A stretch of DNA of 64,000 nucleotides from Prevotella sp. 885 (GTDB taxonomy: Bacteria; Bacteroidota; Bacteroidia; Bacteroidales; Bacteroidaceae). Positions 16,215 to 25,223 of this stretch are shown piece after piece (position 1 is the first letter of the stretch; every line of letters begins with the position of its first letter). Where the stretch lies: assembly GCF_002265625.1 (NCBI RefSeq), contig NZ_NOVE01000009.1:23961-87960 (forward strand), given 5' to 3'. The notes beneath the pieces are model-generated. The model saw nothing but the letters and a program-made list of their open reading frames with translations. It was not told where the DNA came from and did not search any database. A program made the position numbers and the translations under genes.

Positions 16215-17126
16215 ATGAAAACGCTACTAAGAATTACTTTTGCTGCTATGCTTCTTACGAGCCTTTTCTCATGCGAAAAAGCCACAATGGAGGAAGAAGG
16301 GGCGGTCAACAAACCAATAGAATTGGGATCGGAGATAAAAATATCGTTCGATGCCAATAACATATCCAACCCTTCATACGACGGAGATGACGAGGCAAGC
16401 AGGAACGGAAATACCGCATTAAAGAATTATTGCAGCCGTATAAGCCTCGCAATATTCGACGAAACAGACAACAAACTAAAAGCAGCCAATCAGGAATTGT
16501 CAGACAACAACTTCGGGCACTTCGACATAAGCCTTAACAAAGGCACATACGGCTTCGTGTTTATAGCACACAATGGTGACGGGAACCCAACCTTCACATC
16601 CCCATCGCAAATAAAATTTCCAGGAAACAAGGTTACCGACACCTTTTATTATTATGGACAAATGGACATAGAAGAAGACGCCACCTATGACGTAACTCTG
16701 AAACGAGCCGTCGGAAAGTTCAGACTCGTGGTGAAAGACGAGACTCCGAAGACCATAAAGCAGATGAAAATCTACTATACAGGCGGCAGCAGCACATTCG
16801 ACGCTACCACAGGATATGGCTGCGTCAACTCAAAACAGACAGAATACAGAACGGTAAGCGAAGAGGCATACGAACAGGAATCGAGATACGAAGTATACAC
16901 TTTCCCGCATCAAGGCGACAAGAAGCTGAAATTCGAGATATCCGCTCTTAGAGGAACAAAGACAGACTCGCCTGCCGACTACGTAAGAACAATTGAAAAC
17001 GTCACGATGAGGACAAACACCATAACCCAATATTCAGGCTATTTCTATGGCGAAGCACCCGAAGGCGGACGCGGATTCAATGTCAGCATAGACGGAGAAT
17101 GGAAGCAGGAAAACTACGAATACTGA
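16215..17126 (+). CDS. FimB/Mfa2-type fimbrial lipoprotein
   Basis: A 303-residue lipoprotein. The signal ends in LTSLFSC with the lipidated Cys at residue 20, followed by Glu-Lys, so sorting to the outer membrane is likely. The body is beta-rich: ISLAIFDETDNKL, then GTYGFVFIAHNG (about 113-124), VTLKRAVGKFRLVVKD (about 162-177) and a C-terminal segment ending QENYEY. This matches the FimB/Mfa2 (fimbrillin anchor and terminator) family of Bacteroidales type V pili. No fimbrillin gene or other pilus gene is adjacent, so it may be an orphan tip/anchor or a related surface adhesin. It lies 88 bases after the fucosidase, beyond its terminator. Confidence 0.65.
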   Translation: MKTLLRITFAAMLLTSLFSCEKATMEEEGAVNKPIELGSEIKISFDANNISNPSYDGDDEASRNGNTALKNYCSRISLAIFDETDNKLKAANQELSDNNFGHFDISLNKGTYGFVFIAHNGDGNPTFTSPSQIKFPGNKVTDTFYYYGQMDIEEDATYDVTLKRAVGKFRLVVKDETPKTIKQMKIYYTGGSSTFDATTGYGCVNSKQTEYRTVSEEAYEQESRYEVYTFPHQGDKKLKFEISALRGTKTDSPADYVRTIENVTMRTNTITQYSGYFYGEAPEGGRGFNVSIDGEWKQENYEY

Positions 17127-17274
17127 TAAACAGTCGACCTTAACATGCATTCAAGAAATTGACACACATCAATATCTGCTCTTAACAACGTGAAAATAAA
17201 GCACTTCGAAAGCCGAATATTGTAAAAACCTTGAAAAAGTAGGTCAGAAATTTTTATATAACACGAAAAACTTG

Positions 17275-17282
17275 TATCTTTG
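17275..17282 (+). promoter_or_regulatory. -7 promoter box of the HU gene
   Basis: TATCTTTG matches TAnnTTTG, 57 bases before the ATG at 17340. The upstream 17127-17274 stretch is AT-rich without a gene. Confidence 0.6.
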
Positions 17283-17339
17283 CATGACCTTTTTCAGAAA
17301 AGGGTAAAAACAAGATAACAATAAAATTATAAAGTTCAA

Positions 17340-17633
17340 ATGACAAAAGCAGATATCATTAACAAAATTGCTGATAACACTGGTCTACAAAAGAAAGACG
17401 TGGCTGTTGTAGTTGAGAGTTTTATGGAAAGCATCAAGGACAGCCTATTGTCAAACAAGGAGAATGTGTACCTGCGTGGATTTGGAAGCTTCATAGTAAA
17501 ACATCGTGCAGCTAAGACAGCCAGAAACATCCTGAAGAAGACAACGATGAAAATTGGCGCTCACGATCAGCCTAGCTTCAAGCCTGCTAAGTGCTTCATT
17601 GAAGAGATGAAGAACGCAACGATGGAGAAGTAA
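17340..17633 (+). CDS. HU-family DNA-binding protein
   Basis: A 97-residue nucleoid protein of the HU/IHF family. MTKADIINKIADNTGLQKKD is the usual N-terminal helix pair. VYLRGFGSFIVKHRAAKTARN (about residues 41-61) holds the GFGSF turn and the start of the DNA-clasping beta arm, and SFKPAKCF (79-86) is the returning arm in which FKPAK replaces the more usual FKPGK. It binds DNA non-specifically as a dimer and bends it. It is the first gene of a probable transcript that continues into the tiny basic-protein gene and then RNase G. Bacteroidetes carry several HU paralogues, so no specific symbol is given. Confidence 0.92.
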   Translation: MTKADIINKIADNTGLQKKDVAVVVESFMESIKDSLLSNKENVYLRGFGSFIVKHRAAKTARNILKKTTMKIGAHDQPSFKPAKCFIEEMKNATMEK

Positions 17634-17680
17634 GAATAAATACATACAATTAACATATTAATCAATAAAAATTTAAAGTT

Positions 17681-17771
17681 ATGCCTAACGGAAAGAAAAA
17701 AAAAGGGACACAAGATGGCTACTCACAAGCGTAAGAAGAGATTACGCAAGAACAGACACAAGAGCAAGTAA
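17681..17771 (+). pseudogene. Small basic bS22/mS38-like ribosomal protein gene, apparent +1 frameshift in an A9 run
   Basis: An ATG at 17681 opens a frame reading MPNGKKKKG, which then terminates early at 17734. A second frame from ATG 17715 to TAA 17771 gives the 18-residue MATHKRKKRLRKNRHKSK. Removing one A from the nine-A run at 17696-17704 joins the two into a single 29-residue protein. That is the size and sequence type of the tiny AURKAIP1/COX24-domain proteins of Bacteroidetes, which resemble mycobacterial bS22 and mitochondrial mS38. The gene sits between HU and RNase G. The break may be a sequencing error, a real mutation, slippage-dependent expression, or the 18-residue frame may be translated alone. 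The ribosomal role is inferred from the basic KRxKRxRKNRHK pattern. Confidence 0.65.
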
Positions 17772-17801
17772 ATAGAGCCGGCCAATAAGTGTCAGTTCCT
17801 G

Positions 17802-17860
17802 AAAGGGGCGTGTCAAATCAATGCATCCGCAGAGGACTTGGCGCGCCCCTTTATTTTTTA
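17802..17860 (+). terminator. Hairpin with T-rich tail between the small basic gene and RNase G
   Basis: AAAGGGGCG (17802-17810) pairs with CGCCCCTTT (17844-17852), followed by ATTTTTTA. The 33-base loop is long for a simple terminator. It ends 19 bases before the rng start, so it could attenuate read-through into rng. Confidence 0.65.
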
Positions 17861-17878
17861 TAATCTAAAAAAAGAGAG

Positions 17879-19453
17879 ATGACAAGCGAAGTAATCATTG
17901 ACGTACAACAAAACGAAATTTCCATAGCTCTCCTGGAAGACAAGAGACTTGTGGAGTATCAGACAGAACCACGTTCAGCATCGTTCTCTGTTGGCAACAT
18001 ATACGTTGCTAAAGTAAAGAAACTGATGCCAGGACTGAACGCCAGCTTTGTGGACGTGGGTTATGAACGCGACGCTTTTCTCCATTATCTTGATTTAGGA
18101 AGTCAATTCAGTTCTTACGAGAAATATCTCAAACAAGTTCAAAGCGACAGAAAAAGACTTTATCCATTCTCAAAAGCCACCAAGCTACCTGACCTCAGAA
18201 AGGACGGAAGTGTGCAGAACACGCTTACTGTAGGCGAGGAAGTATTGGTGCAAATTGTCAAAGAGCCGATATCAACAAAAGGTCCCCGACTTACGGGAGA
18301 GTTGAGTTTTGCCGGCAGATACCTTGTCCTTATGCCTTTCGGCGACAAAGTGTCTGTATCTACTAAGATAAAAAGCGGCGAAGAACGTGCCAGACTCAAG
18401 CAACTCATTAACAGCATCAAGCCCAAGAACTGTGGCGTCATAGTACGCACGGTGGCAGAGGGCAAAAGAGTGGCAGAACTCGACGCAGAGCTCAAGATCC
18501 TCATGAAACGCTGGGAGGACGCGCTCATCAAAGTGCAGAAAACACAAAAGCGCCCACAGCTGATTTTCGAGGAGACAGGAAGAGCCGTAGCATTATTGAG
18601 GGACTTATTCAACCCCACATACGAGAACATATACGTAAACGACGAGAATGTATATAAAGAAGTGAAACACTACGTGTCTCTCATCGCCCCAGAGAAGGCT
18701 AACATAGTGAAGCTTTATACAGGAAACGTCCCCATCTTCGACAATTTCAACGTCACAAAGCAGATAAAGTCAAGTTTCGGAAAGACGGTCAACTACAAGC
18801 ACGGTGCTTACCTCATCATCGAGCATACCGAGGCCCTGCATGTAGTGGACGTGAACAGCGGCAACCGATCGCATTCTGACAACGGTCAGGAAGCCAACGC
18901 TCTGGACGTCAACCTTGGTGCAGCAGACGAACTTGCACGCCAACTACGCCTGCGAGACATGGGAGGCATCATCGTCGTTGACTTTATTGACATGAACCTT
19001 GCGGAAGACCGACAGCTCCTTTACGAGCGCATGTGTAAGAACATGCAGAAGGACCGCGCACGCCACAACATCCTGCCGTTAAGCAAGTTCGGCTTAATGC
19101 AGATTACGCGCCAGAGGGTTCGTCCTGCAATGGATGTCAACGTAGAGGAAACCTGCCCTACATGTTTTGGTAAGGGAAAGATAAAGTCGAGCATAATTTT
19201 CACGGATCAGCTCGAGAGTAAGATAGACCGACTCGTAAACAAGATTGGAGTAAAAACATTCTATTTGCACGTCCATCCATACGTAGCCGCTTACATCAAC
19301 AAGGGATTTGTCTCCCTCAAGCGCAAGTGGCAGATAAAGTACGGACTGGGAGTACACGTCATTCCTTCGCAGAAACTCGCATTCCTGCAATACGAATTCT
19401 ACGACAGCAAGAAGCAGTTTATTGACATGAAGGAAGAAATAGAAACTAAATAA
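17879..19453 (+). CDS. rng: Ribonuclease G (Rne/Rng family)
   Basis: A 524-residue endoribonuclease of the RNase E/G family that processes 16S rRNA 5' ends and degrades mRNA. An S1 RNA-binding domain lies near residues 36-120 (NIYVAKVKKLMPGLNASFVD at the start). The RNase H-like catalytic part includes VVDVNSGN and GGIIVVDFIDM (about 359-369), whose acidic residues bind Mg2+. CPTC (about 425-428) is the zinc link that joins dimers. The long C-terminal degradosome scaffold of E. coli RNase E is missing, which makes it RNase G-like. It follows HU and the ribosomal-like small gene. A strong bidirectional terminator closes the unit. Confidence 0.93.
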   Translation: MTSEVIIDVQQNEISIALLEDKRLVEYQTEPRSASFSVGNIYVAKVKKLMPGLNASFVDVGYERDAFLHYLDLGSQFSSYEKYLKQVQSDRKRLYPFSKATKLPDLRKDGSVQNTLTVGEEVLVQIVKEPISTKGPRLTGELSFAGRYLVLMPFGDKVSVSTKIKSGEERARLKQLINSIKPKNCGVIVRTVAEGKRVAELDAELKILMKRWEDALIKVQKTQKRPQLIFEETGRAVALLRDLFNPTYENIYVNDENVYKEVKHYVSLIAPEKANIVKLYTGNVPIFDNFNVTKQIKSSFGKTVNYKHGAYLIIEHTEALHVVDVNSGNRSHSDNGQEANALDVNLGAADELARQLRLRDMGGIIVVDFIDMNLAEDRQLLYERMCKNMQKDRARHNILPLSKFGLMQITRQRVRPAMDVNVEETCPTCFGKGKIKSSIIFTDQLESKIDRLVNKIGVKTFYLHVHPYVAAYINKGFVSLKRKWQIKYGLGVHVIPSQKLAFLQYEFYDSKKQFIDMKEEIETK

Positions 19454-19455
19454 AG

Positions 19456-19509
19456 AAAGCATGGCTTGGACATTCTGAACATTCTGCAGAGTTCCAAGCC
19501 ATGCTTTTT
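19456..19509. terminator. Bidirectional terminator between rng and the UvrD/PcrA gene
   Basis: AAAGCATGGCTTGGA (19456-19470) pairs with TCCAAGCCATGCTTT, followed by a T run on the plus side and, on the minus side, a weaker one. It serves both convergent genes. Confidence 0.85.
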
Positions 19510-19511
19510 TA

Positions 19512-21899
19512 TCACATTAGTTTGTATTTCGCAAACTTAAGCAACAAGCACTTGCTTCCCACGTTATTGAACAATACTGTGGCTTTCTCGTTCTCTCCTA
19601 CTCCCTCCACTTTAATCACCTTGCCGATGCCGAAACGCTGGTGTTCGATGGTGGATCCAACCGCAAGGCTATGTTTCTCCGTTGCTGCTGAAGACAGAGA
19701 AGCTGCGGGGGATTGCAAAGAGGAAGCCGAAACACGACGAAAACCTGAAGAAGGCGACTGACGGTCTGATGGAGAGGCTTGGCGACTGAACACTCCAAGA
19801 CGACTGGAGGCAGCCGAATCTGTCCTTCGCAATGGCGAATCGAAGCCACGCAAACTTGTAGGCGAAGTAGCATATTCACGGCTTTCACGTCCCGGGAGCT
19901 TGCCGTTAACATTCATAAGATGACTGTCAATCTCACGAAGGAAACGGCTGGGGGTATTGAATTGCATATTGCCATACTGATATCTGCTCTTTGCACAAGT
20001 CAGAAAGCAATGGCGTTCGGCACGGGTCATCGCCACATACAACAAACGACGCTCCTCCTCAAGTTCACGCAAGCTCTCAAGTGCTCTTGCACTTGGGAAA
20101 AGATTCTCCTCCAGACCTACGACGAAAACCGAATCGAACTCCAATCCCTTCGAAGCATGTACGGTCATAAGCGACACTCTTCCCTCGTCAGAATTGTCCT
20201 CTAAGGCTTCATCACCTTTACCGTCACGATCCAAGTCGGTAAGTAGCGACACTTCCTGAAGAAAATGGCTCAACGAGACGCTCTCCAAGAGCCCTTCCTC
20301 ACGCTTTGTGTCGACAAAGTCGCGGAGTCCGGACACAAGTTCTTCTACGTTCTCCATCTTCTCTTTCTTAATTTTGTCGTCGTCAGCCTCCGACACTATA
20401 GTCTGCGAGATGCCGCTCTCCTCTATTATTCGCTTTCCAAGCTGGTAAGCGTCCTTTTCAGCCATATCATCCATAAATCCCTGGATAAACTTATGGAAGT
20501 CAGAAACTTTACGTGAAGTGGCGACAGCAAGTCCGGTTCCGCTTCCGAGAGGATCTGCCGTCACATCCCATAGAGATATGTTGCGGTCATGAGCTGCAGC
20601 CGAGATCTTATCTACCGTGACATTTCCGATACCACGCTTAGGATAGTTGATAATTCGCTTCAGCGCCTCGTCATCATCCGGATTTGCCACAAGGCGGAAA
20701 TAGGCTATGATGTCCTTTATCTCCTTACGCTGATAGAAGCTGAGTCCACCATAAATACGATATGGTATTCGGGCATGCAGCAACTCGTCCTCAAAGAGAC
20801 GGCTTTGAGCGTTCGTACGATACAATATCGCCATATCGGAATAAGCCACCTGCTCACGAAGATGCAGGCGTCGGATATTGTTGCACACAACGCTTACTTC
20901 TTCACGGTCAGAATATGTAATGTCGAGCTGCACCTTGTCGCCTTCCAGATTCTCACTATATACATTCTTCGGAATCTGACGTTGGTTGTGGGCAATAAGA
21001 CAATTGGCAGCCTCCACTATATTCTGCGTGCTTCGGTAGTTTCGTTCAAGCTTGAACAGCTTCGCTCCTTGATATACATTTCTGAAATTCAGGATATTGT
21101 CAATATTGGCTCCACGGAAAGCATAGATACTCTGAGCATCGTCGCCTACGACGCAGATCTTTCCTGAATCGCGTGTAAGGAGCGTGATAATGGCTTGCTG
21201 GGCATAGTTGGTGTCCTGATACTCGTCCACAAGAACATAACGGAACCTTTCGGCATACTTGACGCAGATGTCCTTGTTTTTAGAAAGGAGGAAGTACGTA
21301 TAGTAGAGCATGTCGTCGAAGTCGACGGCATTGGCCATGCGGCAACGTAACATGTAGCGATGATAAATCTCGCCCACCTTAGGCATGCTGCTCCTTATGT
21401 CGCTCTCAAGAATGCTGCCATCAGAAAGATAGGCTTCAGGAGAAATCAGACGGTTCTTTGCCATGCTTATCCTTGACAGCACGGCAGAAGGCTTATACTT
21501 CTTGTCGTCAAGCCCCATCTCTTTCACGATGCCGCTGACAAGCGTGCGCGAGTCAGAATCGTCATAGATGGTAAAGTTCGACTTCAGTCCCACCTTCTCA
21601 GCTTCCACATGCAGGATTCGCAGGAATATGGAGTGGAAGGTTCCCATATTCAGATAGCGTGCCACATCCATACCCATCAAACCGCCGATACGCTCCTTCA
21701 TCTCACGGGCAGCCTTGTTGGTGAAGGTAAGCGCCAGGATTCGCCAAGGCTCATAGCCCTGGCTGATAAGATACGCTATCTTGTATGTCAGCACACGCGT
21801 CTTGCCCGATCCTGCACCTGCAATAACAAGTTCAGGACCGTCAATATATTCCACCGCAGCCTTCTGGCTTTGGCTCAGAGAAGAAAGAAGATTTGTCAC
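19512..21899 (-). CDS. UvrD/PcrA-type 3'-5' DNA helicase
   Basis: A 795-residue superfamily 1 helicase for nucleotide-excision repair, replication restart or removal of RecA. LSQSQKAAVE is the Q motif, and GAGSGKTRVLTYK holds Walker A (28-34). VLVDEYQDTNYAQQ is motif II, GDDAQSIYAFRGA motif III and LERNYRSTQNIV motif IV. VSLMTVHASKGLEFD and LLYVAMTRAE are motifs V and VI. The C-terminal tail (about 730-795) ends in the small Tudor-like domain of PcrA/UvrD (VGSTIEHQRFGIGKVIKVEG), which contacts RNA polymerase in other bacteria. It lies 58 bases after mtgA on the same strand. PcrA versus UvrD naming is arbitrary in this phylum. Confidence 0.92.
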   Translation of the reverse strand: MTNLLSSLSQSQKAAVEYIDGPELVIAGAGSGKTRVLTYKIAYLISQGYEPWRILALTFTNKAAREMKERIGGLMGMDVARYLNMGTFHSIFLRILHVEAEKVGLKSNFTIYDDSDSRTLVSGIVKEMGLDDKKYKPSAVLSRISMAKNRLISPEAYLSDGSILESDIRSSMPKVGEIYHRYMLRCRMANAVDFDDMLYYTYFLLSKNKDICVKYAERFRYVLVDEYQDTNYAQQAIITLLTRDSGKICVVGDDAQSIYAFRGANIDNILNFRNVYQGAKLFKLERNYRSTQNIVEAANCLIAHNQRQIPKNVYSENLEGDKVQLDITYSDREEVSVVCNNIRRLHLREQVAYSDMAILYRTNAQSRLFEDELLHARIPYRIYGGLSFYQRKEIKDIIAYFRLVANPDDDEALKRIINYPKRGIGNVTVDKISAAAHDRNISLWDVTADPLGSGTGLAVATSRKVSDFHKFIQGFMDDMAEKDAYQLGKRIIEESGISQTIVSEADDDKIKKEKMENVEELVSGLRDFVDTKREEGLLESVSLSHFLQEVSLLTDLDRDGKGDEALEDNSDEGRVSLMTVHASKGLEFDSVFVVGLEENLFPSARALESLRELEEERRLLYVAMTRAERHCFLTCAKSRYQYGNMQFNTPSRFLREIDSHLMNVNGKLPGRESREYATSPTSLRGFDSPLRRTDSAASSRLGVFSRQASPSDRQSPSSGFRRVSASSLQSPAASLSSAATEKHSLAVGSTIEHQRFGIGKVIKVEGVGENEKATVLFNNVGSKCLLLKFAKYKLM

Positions 21900-21957
21900 G
21901 ATTATGGGATTATGAATGGATATGTAAAACTAACTGAATGGTATTGTGTGTCAGCAA

Positions 21958-22701
21958 TTAATGACGTTGACGGTAATATCCGCCTGAGGTGGTCTCCGGA
22001 TCATAGTCTTCACCCTCCTTCGGAAAGGACGGGATAAACCTCATCTGGTTTTCTATCTTGCCACGACGTGCACGGACATAGGCACTGGGATTGCTACTGT
22101 CATAGACACGCGGATTAGGCAACGTGGCAGCTATCAAAGCACATTCTGAGCGCGACAGCTCAATGGCTGTCTTGCCGAAATGGTGACGTGCCACAGCATC
22201 CGCGCCGTAAATGCCGTTACCCATTTCTATGGAATTAAGATACACCTCCATAATGCGTTGCTTGCTCCACAGCAACTCTATGAGTGCCGTAAAGTAAACC
22301 TCAAAACCTTTTCTTGTCCAGCTGCGTCCCGGCCAAAGAAACACGTTCTTGGCGGTCTGCTGCGAAATGGTGCTGGCACCGTGCTTTGTGCCACCAGAAC
22401 GGTTGTGCTTGGCTGCCTGTTGAATGGCATTAAAGTCGAAGCCATGATGCACAAGGAAACGCTGGTCTTCACTCGCCATAACCGCTACCGGCAAGTGTGG
22501 CGAAATCTTTCCCAACGAAACCCAATGATGATTCATCTTTATGCTTTCTCCGTCAGCCGCCTGTTGAAAGCAACGTATCACCATCAACGGCGTGATGTAG
22601 ACAGGAACAAAGCGATAGACGACAACAGCAAGAATAGTGGAACTGAAGAAAAGCGCCAACACCCAACGTATTATCTTGAAAATAGGATTATGTAATGTCA
22701 T
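21958..22701 (-). CDS. mtgA: Monofunctional peptidoglycan glycosyltransferase
   Basis: A 247-residue inner-membrane enzyme of family GT51 that polymerises lipid II into glycan strands. A single N-terminal membrane anchor spans about residues 12-33. [14 protein letters not shown] carries the catalytic Glu of the EDxxF motif. [12 protein letters not shown] (about 108-119) and [15 protein letters not shown] are motifs 2 and 4. No transpeptidase domain follows, so this is the monofunctional type. It is upstream of the UvrD/PcrA helicase on the same strand and is separated from the OmpA lipoprotein by a terminator. Confidence 0.92.
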   Translation of the reverse strand: MTLHNPIFKIIRWVLALFFSSTILAVVVYRFVPVYITPLMVIRCFQQAADGESIKMNHHWVSLGKISPHLPVAVMASEDQRFLVHHGFDFNAIQQAAKHNRSGGTKHGASTISQQTAKNVFLWPGRSWTRKGFEVYFTALIELLWSKQRIMEVYLNSIEMGNGIYGADAVARHHFGKTAIELSRSECALIAATLPNPRVYDSSNPSAYVRARRGKIENQMRFIPSFPKEGEDYDPETTSGGYYRQRH

Positions 22702-22715
22702 ATATATAAAGCAAA

Positions 22716-22762
22716 GAAGTTAAGCAATCGCCCAATACAGATATCTGCGACTGCTTAACTTC
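22716..22762 (-). terminator. Terminator of the OmpA-family lipoprotein gene
   Basis: GAAGTTAAGCAATCGC (22716-22731) pairs with GCGACTGCTTAACTTC (22747-22762), a 16-base stem with one G-U, followed on the minus strand by a modest T-rich tail. Confidence 0.75.
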
Positions 22763-22783
22763 CTAAATACTTAAATCTTATGC

Positions 22784-23458
22784 TTACTTAAGTGTGCCTG
22801 CATTTGCTGCGTCAACCATAGCCTGGCTTGCGTAGAGAAAAACCTCTACACGACGGTTCTGCTGCTTGCCGGCTGCTGTAGTGTTGTCTGCAACGGGCTC
22901 TGAACTACCCTTGCCCTGTACGTTCTGGAACTGAGCTGCAGAAACGCCACATTGCTTGAGGTAGTTGACAACGCTCTGTGCACGCTTGTTGCTCAAAGGA
23001 ACGTTGATGGCATCATTGCCAGAAGAGTCGGTATGTCCGAATACGTCGATATGACAGTCAGAATTGTTCTTCAATACTGTAGAGAACTTAGCCAAATCGT
23101 TCTTTGAGTTGGCATTAAGGTCTGACTTGTTTGTTGCAAAGAGGATACCTGAATCGAAGGTTACCTTTACAGCCTCAAGACCGTTCTTGTCTGTTACCTT
23201 CTCCACCTTTGCGTTCTCAATCTGCTTAGCCTGCTCAGCAACCTTGTCCATGTGATGACCGATGATGGCGCCCGTACCAGCACCAACAGCACCACCAATA
23301 GCTGCGCCTACAGCTGTATTGCCAGCCAACTTGCCAATGATGCCACCTATGATTGCGCCACCACCTGCACCTATAAGCGAACCTGTACCCTGCTTTGTAG
23401 CACATCCTACCACTGCCAACATTCCCATTGCAATGGTCATTCCTTTAATCTTGTTCAT
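22784..23458 (-). CDS. OmpA-family lipoprotein with glycine zipper
   Basis: A 224-residue outer-membrane lipoprotein. The signal ends MLAVVGC with the lipidated Cys19. A glycine zipper (about 29-68, alternating GAGGGAIIGG and GAAIGGAVGAGTGAIIG) is followed by the OmpA C-terminal domain (about 95-215). In that domain FGHTDSSGNDAINVPLSNKR binds peptidoglycan diaminopimelate through its Asp and Arg. The layout matches YiaD-type proteins of Gram-negative bacteria. It would tether the outer membrane to the wall. A TAnnTTTG box lies 60 bases upstream on the minus strand, and its own terminator lies downstream, so it is a single-gene unit divergent from proS. Confidence 0.9.
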   Translation of the reverse strand: MNKIKGMTIAMGMLAVVGCATKQGTGSLIGAGGGAIIGGIIGKLAGNTAVGAAIGGAVGAGTGAIIGHHMDKVAEQAKQIENAKVEKVTDKNGLEAVKVTFDSGILFATNKSDLNANSKNDLAKFSTVLKNNSDCHIDVFGHTDSSGNDAINVPLSNKRAQSVVNYLKQCGVSAAQFQNVQGKGSSEPVADNTTAAGKQQNRRVEVFLYASQAMVDAANAGTLK

Positions 23459-23517
23459 AATATTTGTTTTCTTTAAATTAATTCTGAAAAAGCGTCTTCA
23501 CAACGCTTTATTGTTTG

Positions 23518-23525
23518 CAAAGATA
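23518..23525 (-). promoter_or_regulatory. -7 promoter box of the OmpA-family gene
   Basis: TATCTTTG on the minus strand, 59 bases before the ATG; it matches TAnnTTTG. Confidence 0.6.
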
Positions 23526-23568
23526 ATGGTTTTTTCAATATCAATGGTAATGTTACAACATTTTTTTG

Positions 23569-23576
23569 TATTTTTG
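23569..23576 (+). promoter_or_regulatory. -7 promoter box of proS
   Basis: TATTTTTG matches TAnnTTTG, 66 bases before the proS ATG. Confidence 0.6.
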
Positions 23577-23642
23577 CACACAATTATGTGTTGATGTCAA
23601 ACACGCAATACAACGGATTAAAAATATACACATTATACAACA

Positions 23643-25124
23643 ATGGCAAAAGAATTAAAACATCTGACAAAACGCTCAGAGAACTACAGCCAGTGGTACA
23701 ACGATCTTGTGACCAAGGCTGACCTCGCTGAGCAGTCTGCCGTACGCGGATGCATGGTCATCAAGCCTTACGGCTACGCTATTTGGGAGAAAATGCAGCA
23801 TCAGCTCGACCTGATGTTCAAGGAAACCGGAGCACAGAACGCTTACTTCCCGCTCCTCATCCCGAAATCGTTCTTCAGCCGCGAAGCTGAGCATGTAGAA
23901 GGATTCGCCAAGGAGTGCGCCGTAGTTACACACTACCGCCTCAGAGTGAACGAGGACAAGACAGGCATCGAGGTAGACCCGAATGCAAAACTGGAAGAAG
24001 AGCTTATCGTACGCCCGACATCCGAGACCATTATCTGGAACACATACAAGAACTGGATTCACTCTTACCGTGACCTGCCGCTTATGTGCAACCAGTGGTG
24101 TAACGTAATGCGTTGGGAGATGCGCACTCGTCCGTTCCTCCGCACATCCGAGTTCTTATGGCAGGAGGGTCACACAGCCCACGCCACAAGAGAAGAGGCA
24201 GAAGAGGAAGCAAAGAAGATGCTCCACGTTTATGCCGACTTCGCTGAGAAGTGGATGGCTGTGCCGGTGGTACAGGGCGTGAAGAGCGAGACCGAGCGTT
24301 TTGCAGGAGCCCTCGACACTTACACCATCGAAGCCATGATGCAGGATGGCAAGGCACTCCAGAGCGGCACCAGCCACTTCCTCGGACAGAATTTCGCCAA
24401 GGCTTTCGACGTTACATACCTTAATAAGGAGAATAAGCCGGAGTATGTATGGGCTACATCATGGGGTGTGTCTACACGTCTTATCGGAGCGCTCATCATG
24501 ACCCACTCTGACGACAACGGACTGGTGCTTCCTCCGAAGCTCGCTCCACTGCAGGTTGTGGTTATTCCTATCTCAAAGAACGACGAACAGCTTCAGGCCA
24601 TTACTGACAAGCTCATGCCGATTATCAACGAGTTGAAGCAGGCAGGCATCAGCATCAAGTACGACGACGCCACAAACAAGCGTCCGGGCTTCAAGTTTGC
24701 TGATTACGAGCTTAAGGGTGTGCCCGTACGCCTCGTTATGGGAGCACGCGACCTTGAGGAAGGCACCATCGAGATTATGCGCCGCGACACTCTGGAGAAG
24801 GAGACACGCAGCATCGACGGTCTTACAGACTACGTTAAGCAGCTCCTCGAGGACATTCAGGACAACATCTTCAAGAAGGCTCTCGACTATCGCAACACTC
24901 ACATCTATGAGTGCGACAACTATGAAGAATTCAAGGAGCGCGTAAAGGACGGAGGCTTCTTCCTTTGCCATTGGGACGGCACAGCCGAGACTGAGGCAAA
25001 AATCAAGGAGGACACTCAGGCCACTATCCGTTGCGTGCCGTTTATGTTCGAGCAGACTCCTGGCGTAGACATGGTGTCTGGCAAGCCAGCCAAGCATCGC
25101 GTACTCATCGCCCGCAGCTACTAA
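23643..25124 (+). CDS. proS: Prolyl-tRNA synthetase, archaeal/eukaryotic-like type
   Basis: A 493-residue class II aminoacyl-tRNA synthetase that charges tRNA-Pro. It lacks the large INS editing insertion of E. coli ProRS and has the short archaeal-type layout. The catalytic core includes class II motif 1 (residues about 55-85), [11 protein letters not shown] (about 120-130) and motif 2 [20 protein letters not shown]. The anticodon-binding domain begins near residue 300 (LQVVVIPI). The C-terminal zinc/extension domain ends in RSY, the usual terminal Tyr of this type. It has its own promoter, and a hairpin follows. Confidence 0.95.
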   Translation: MAKELKHLTKRSENYSQWYNDLVTKADLAEQSAVRGCMVIKPYGYAIWEKMQHQLDLMFKETGAQNAYFPLLIPKSFFSREAEHVEGFAKECAVVTHYRLRVNEDKTGIEVDPNAKLEEELIVRPTSETIIWNTYKNWIHSYRDLPLMCNQWCNVMRWEMRTRPFLRTSEFLWQEGHTAHATREEAEEEAKKMLHVYADFAEKWMAVPVVQGVKSETERFAGALDTYTIEAMMQDGKALQSGTSHFLGQNFAKAFDVTYLNKENKPEYVWATSWGVSTRLIGALIMTHSDDNGLVLPPKLAPLQVVVIPISKNDEQLQAITDKLMPIINELKQAGISIKYDDATNKRPGFKFADYELKGVPVRLVMGARDLEEGTIEIMRRDTLEKETRSIDGLTDYVKQLLEDIQDNIFKKALDYRNTHIYECDNYEEFKERVKDGGFFLCHWDGTAETEAKIKEDTQATIRCVPFMFEQTPGVDMVSGKPAKHRVLIARSY

Positions 25125-25138
25125 TAAAAGCTACATAG

Positions 25139-25179
25139 TCTGAGCAATATACATATAATATATGTGTATGTTGCTCAGA
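25139..25179 (+). terminator. Hairpin after proS
   Basis: An 18-base stem (TCTGAGCAATATACATAT with its complement ending TTGCTCAGA, two G-U pairs) around a five-base loop. The T tail is weak, so termination may be partial and the transporter may be reached by read-through. Confidence 0.6.
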
Positions 25180-25223
25180 TTCATCATAAAGAACCAAACT
25201 TACCAAACTCTAACAAATAAACA

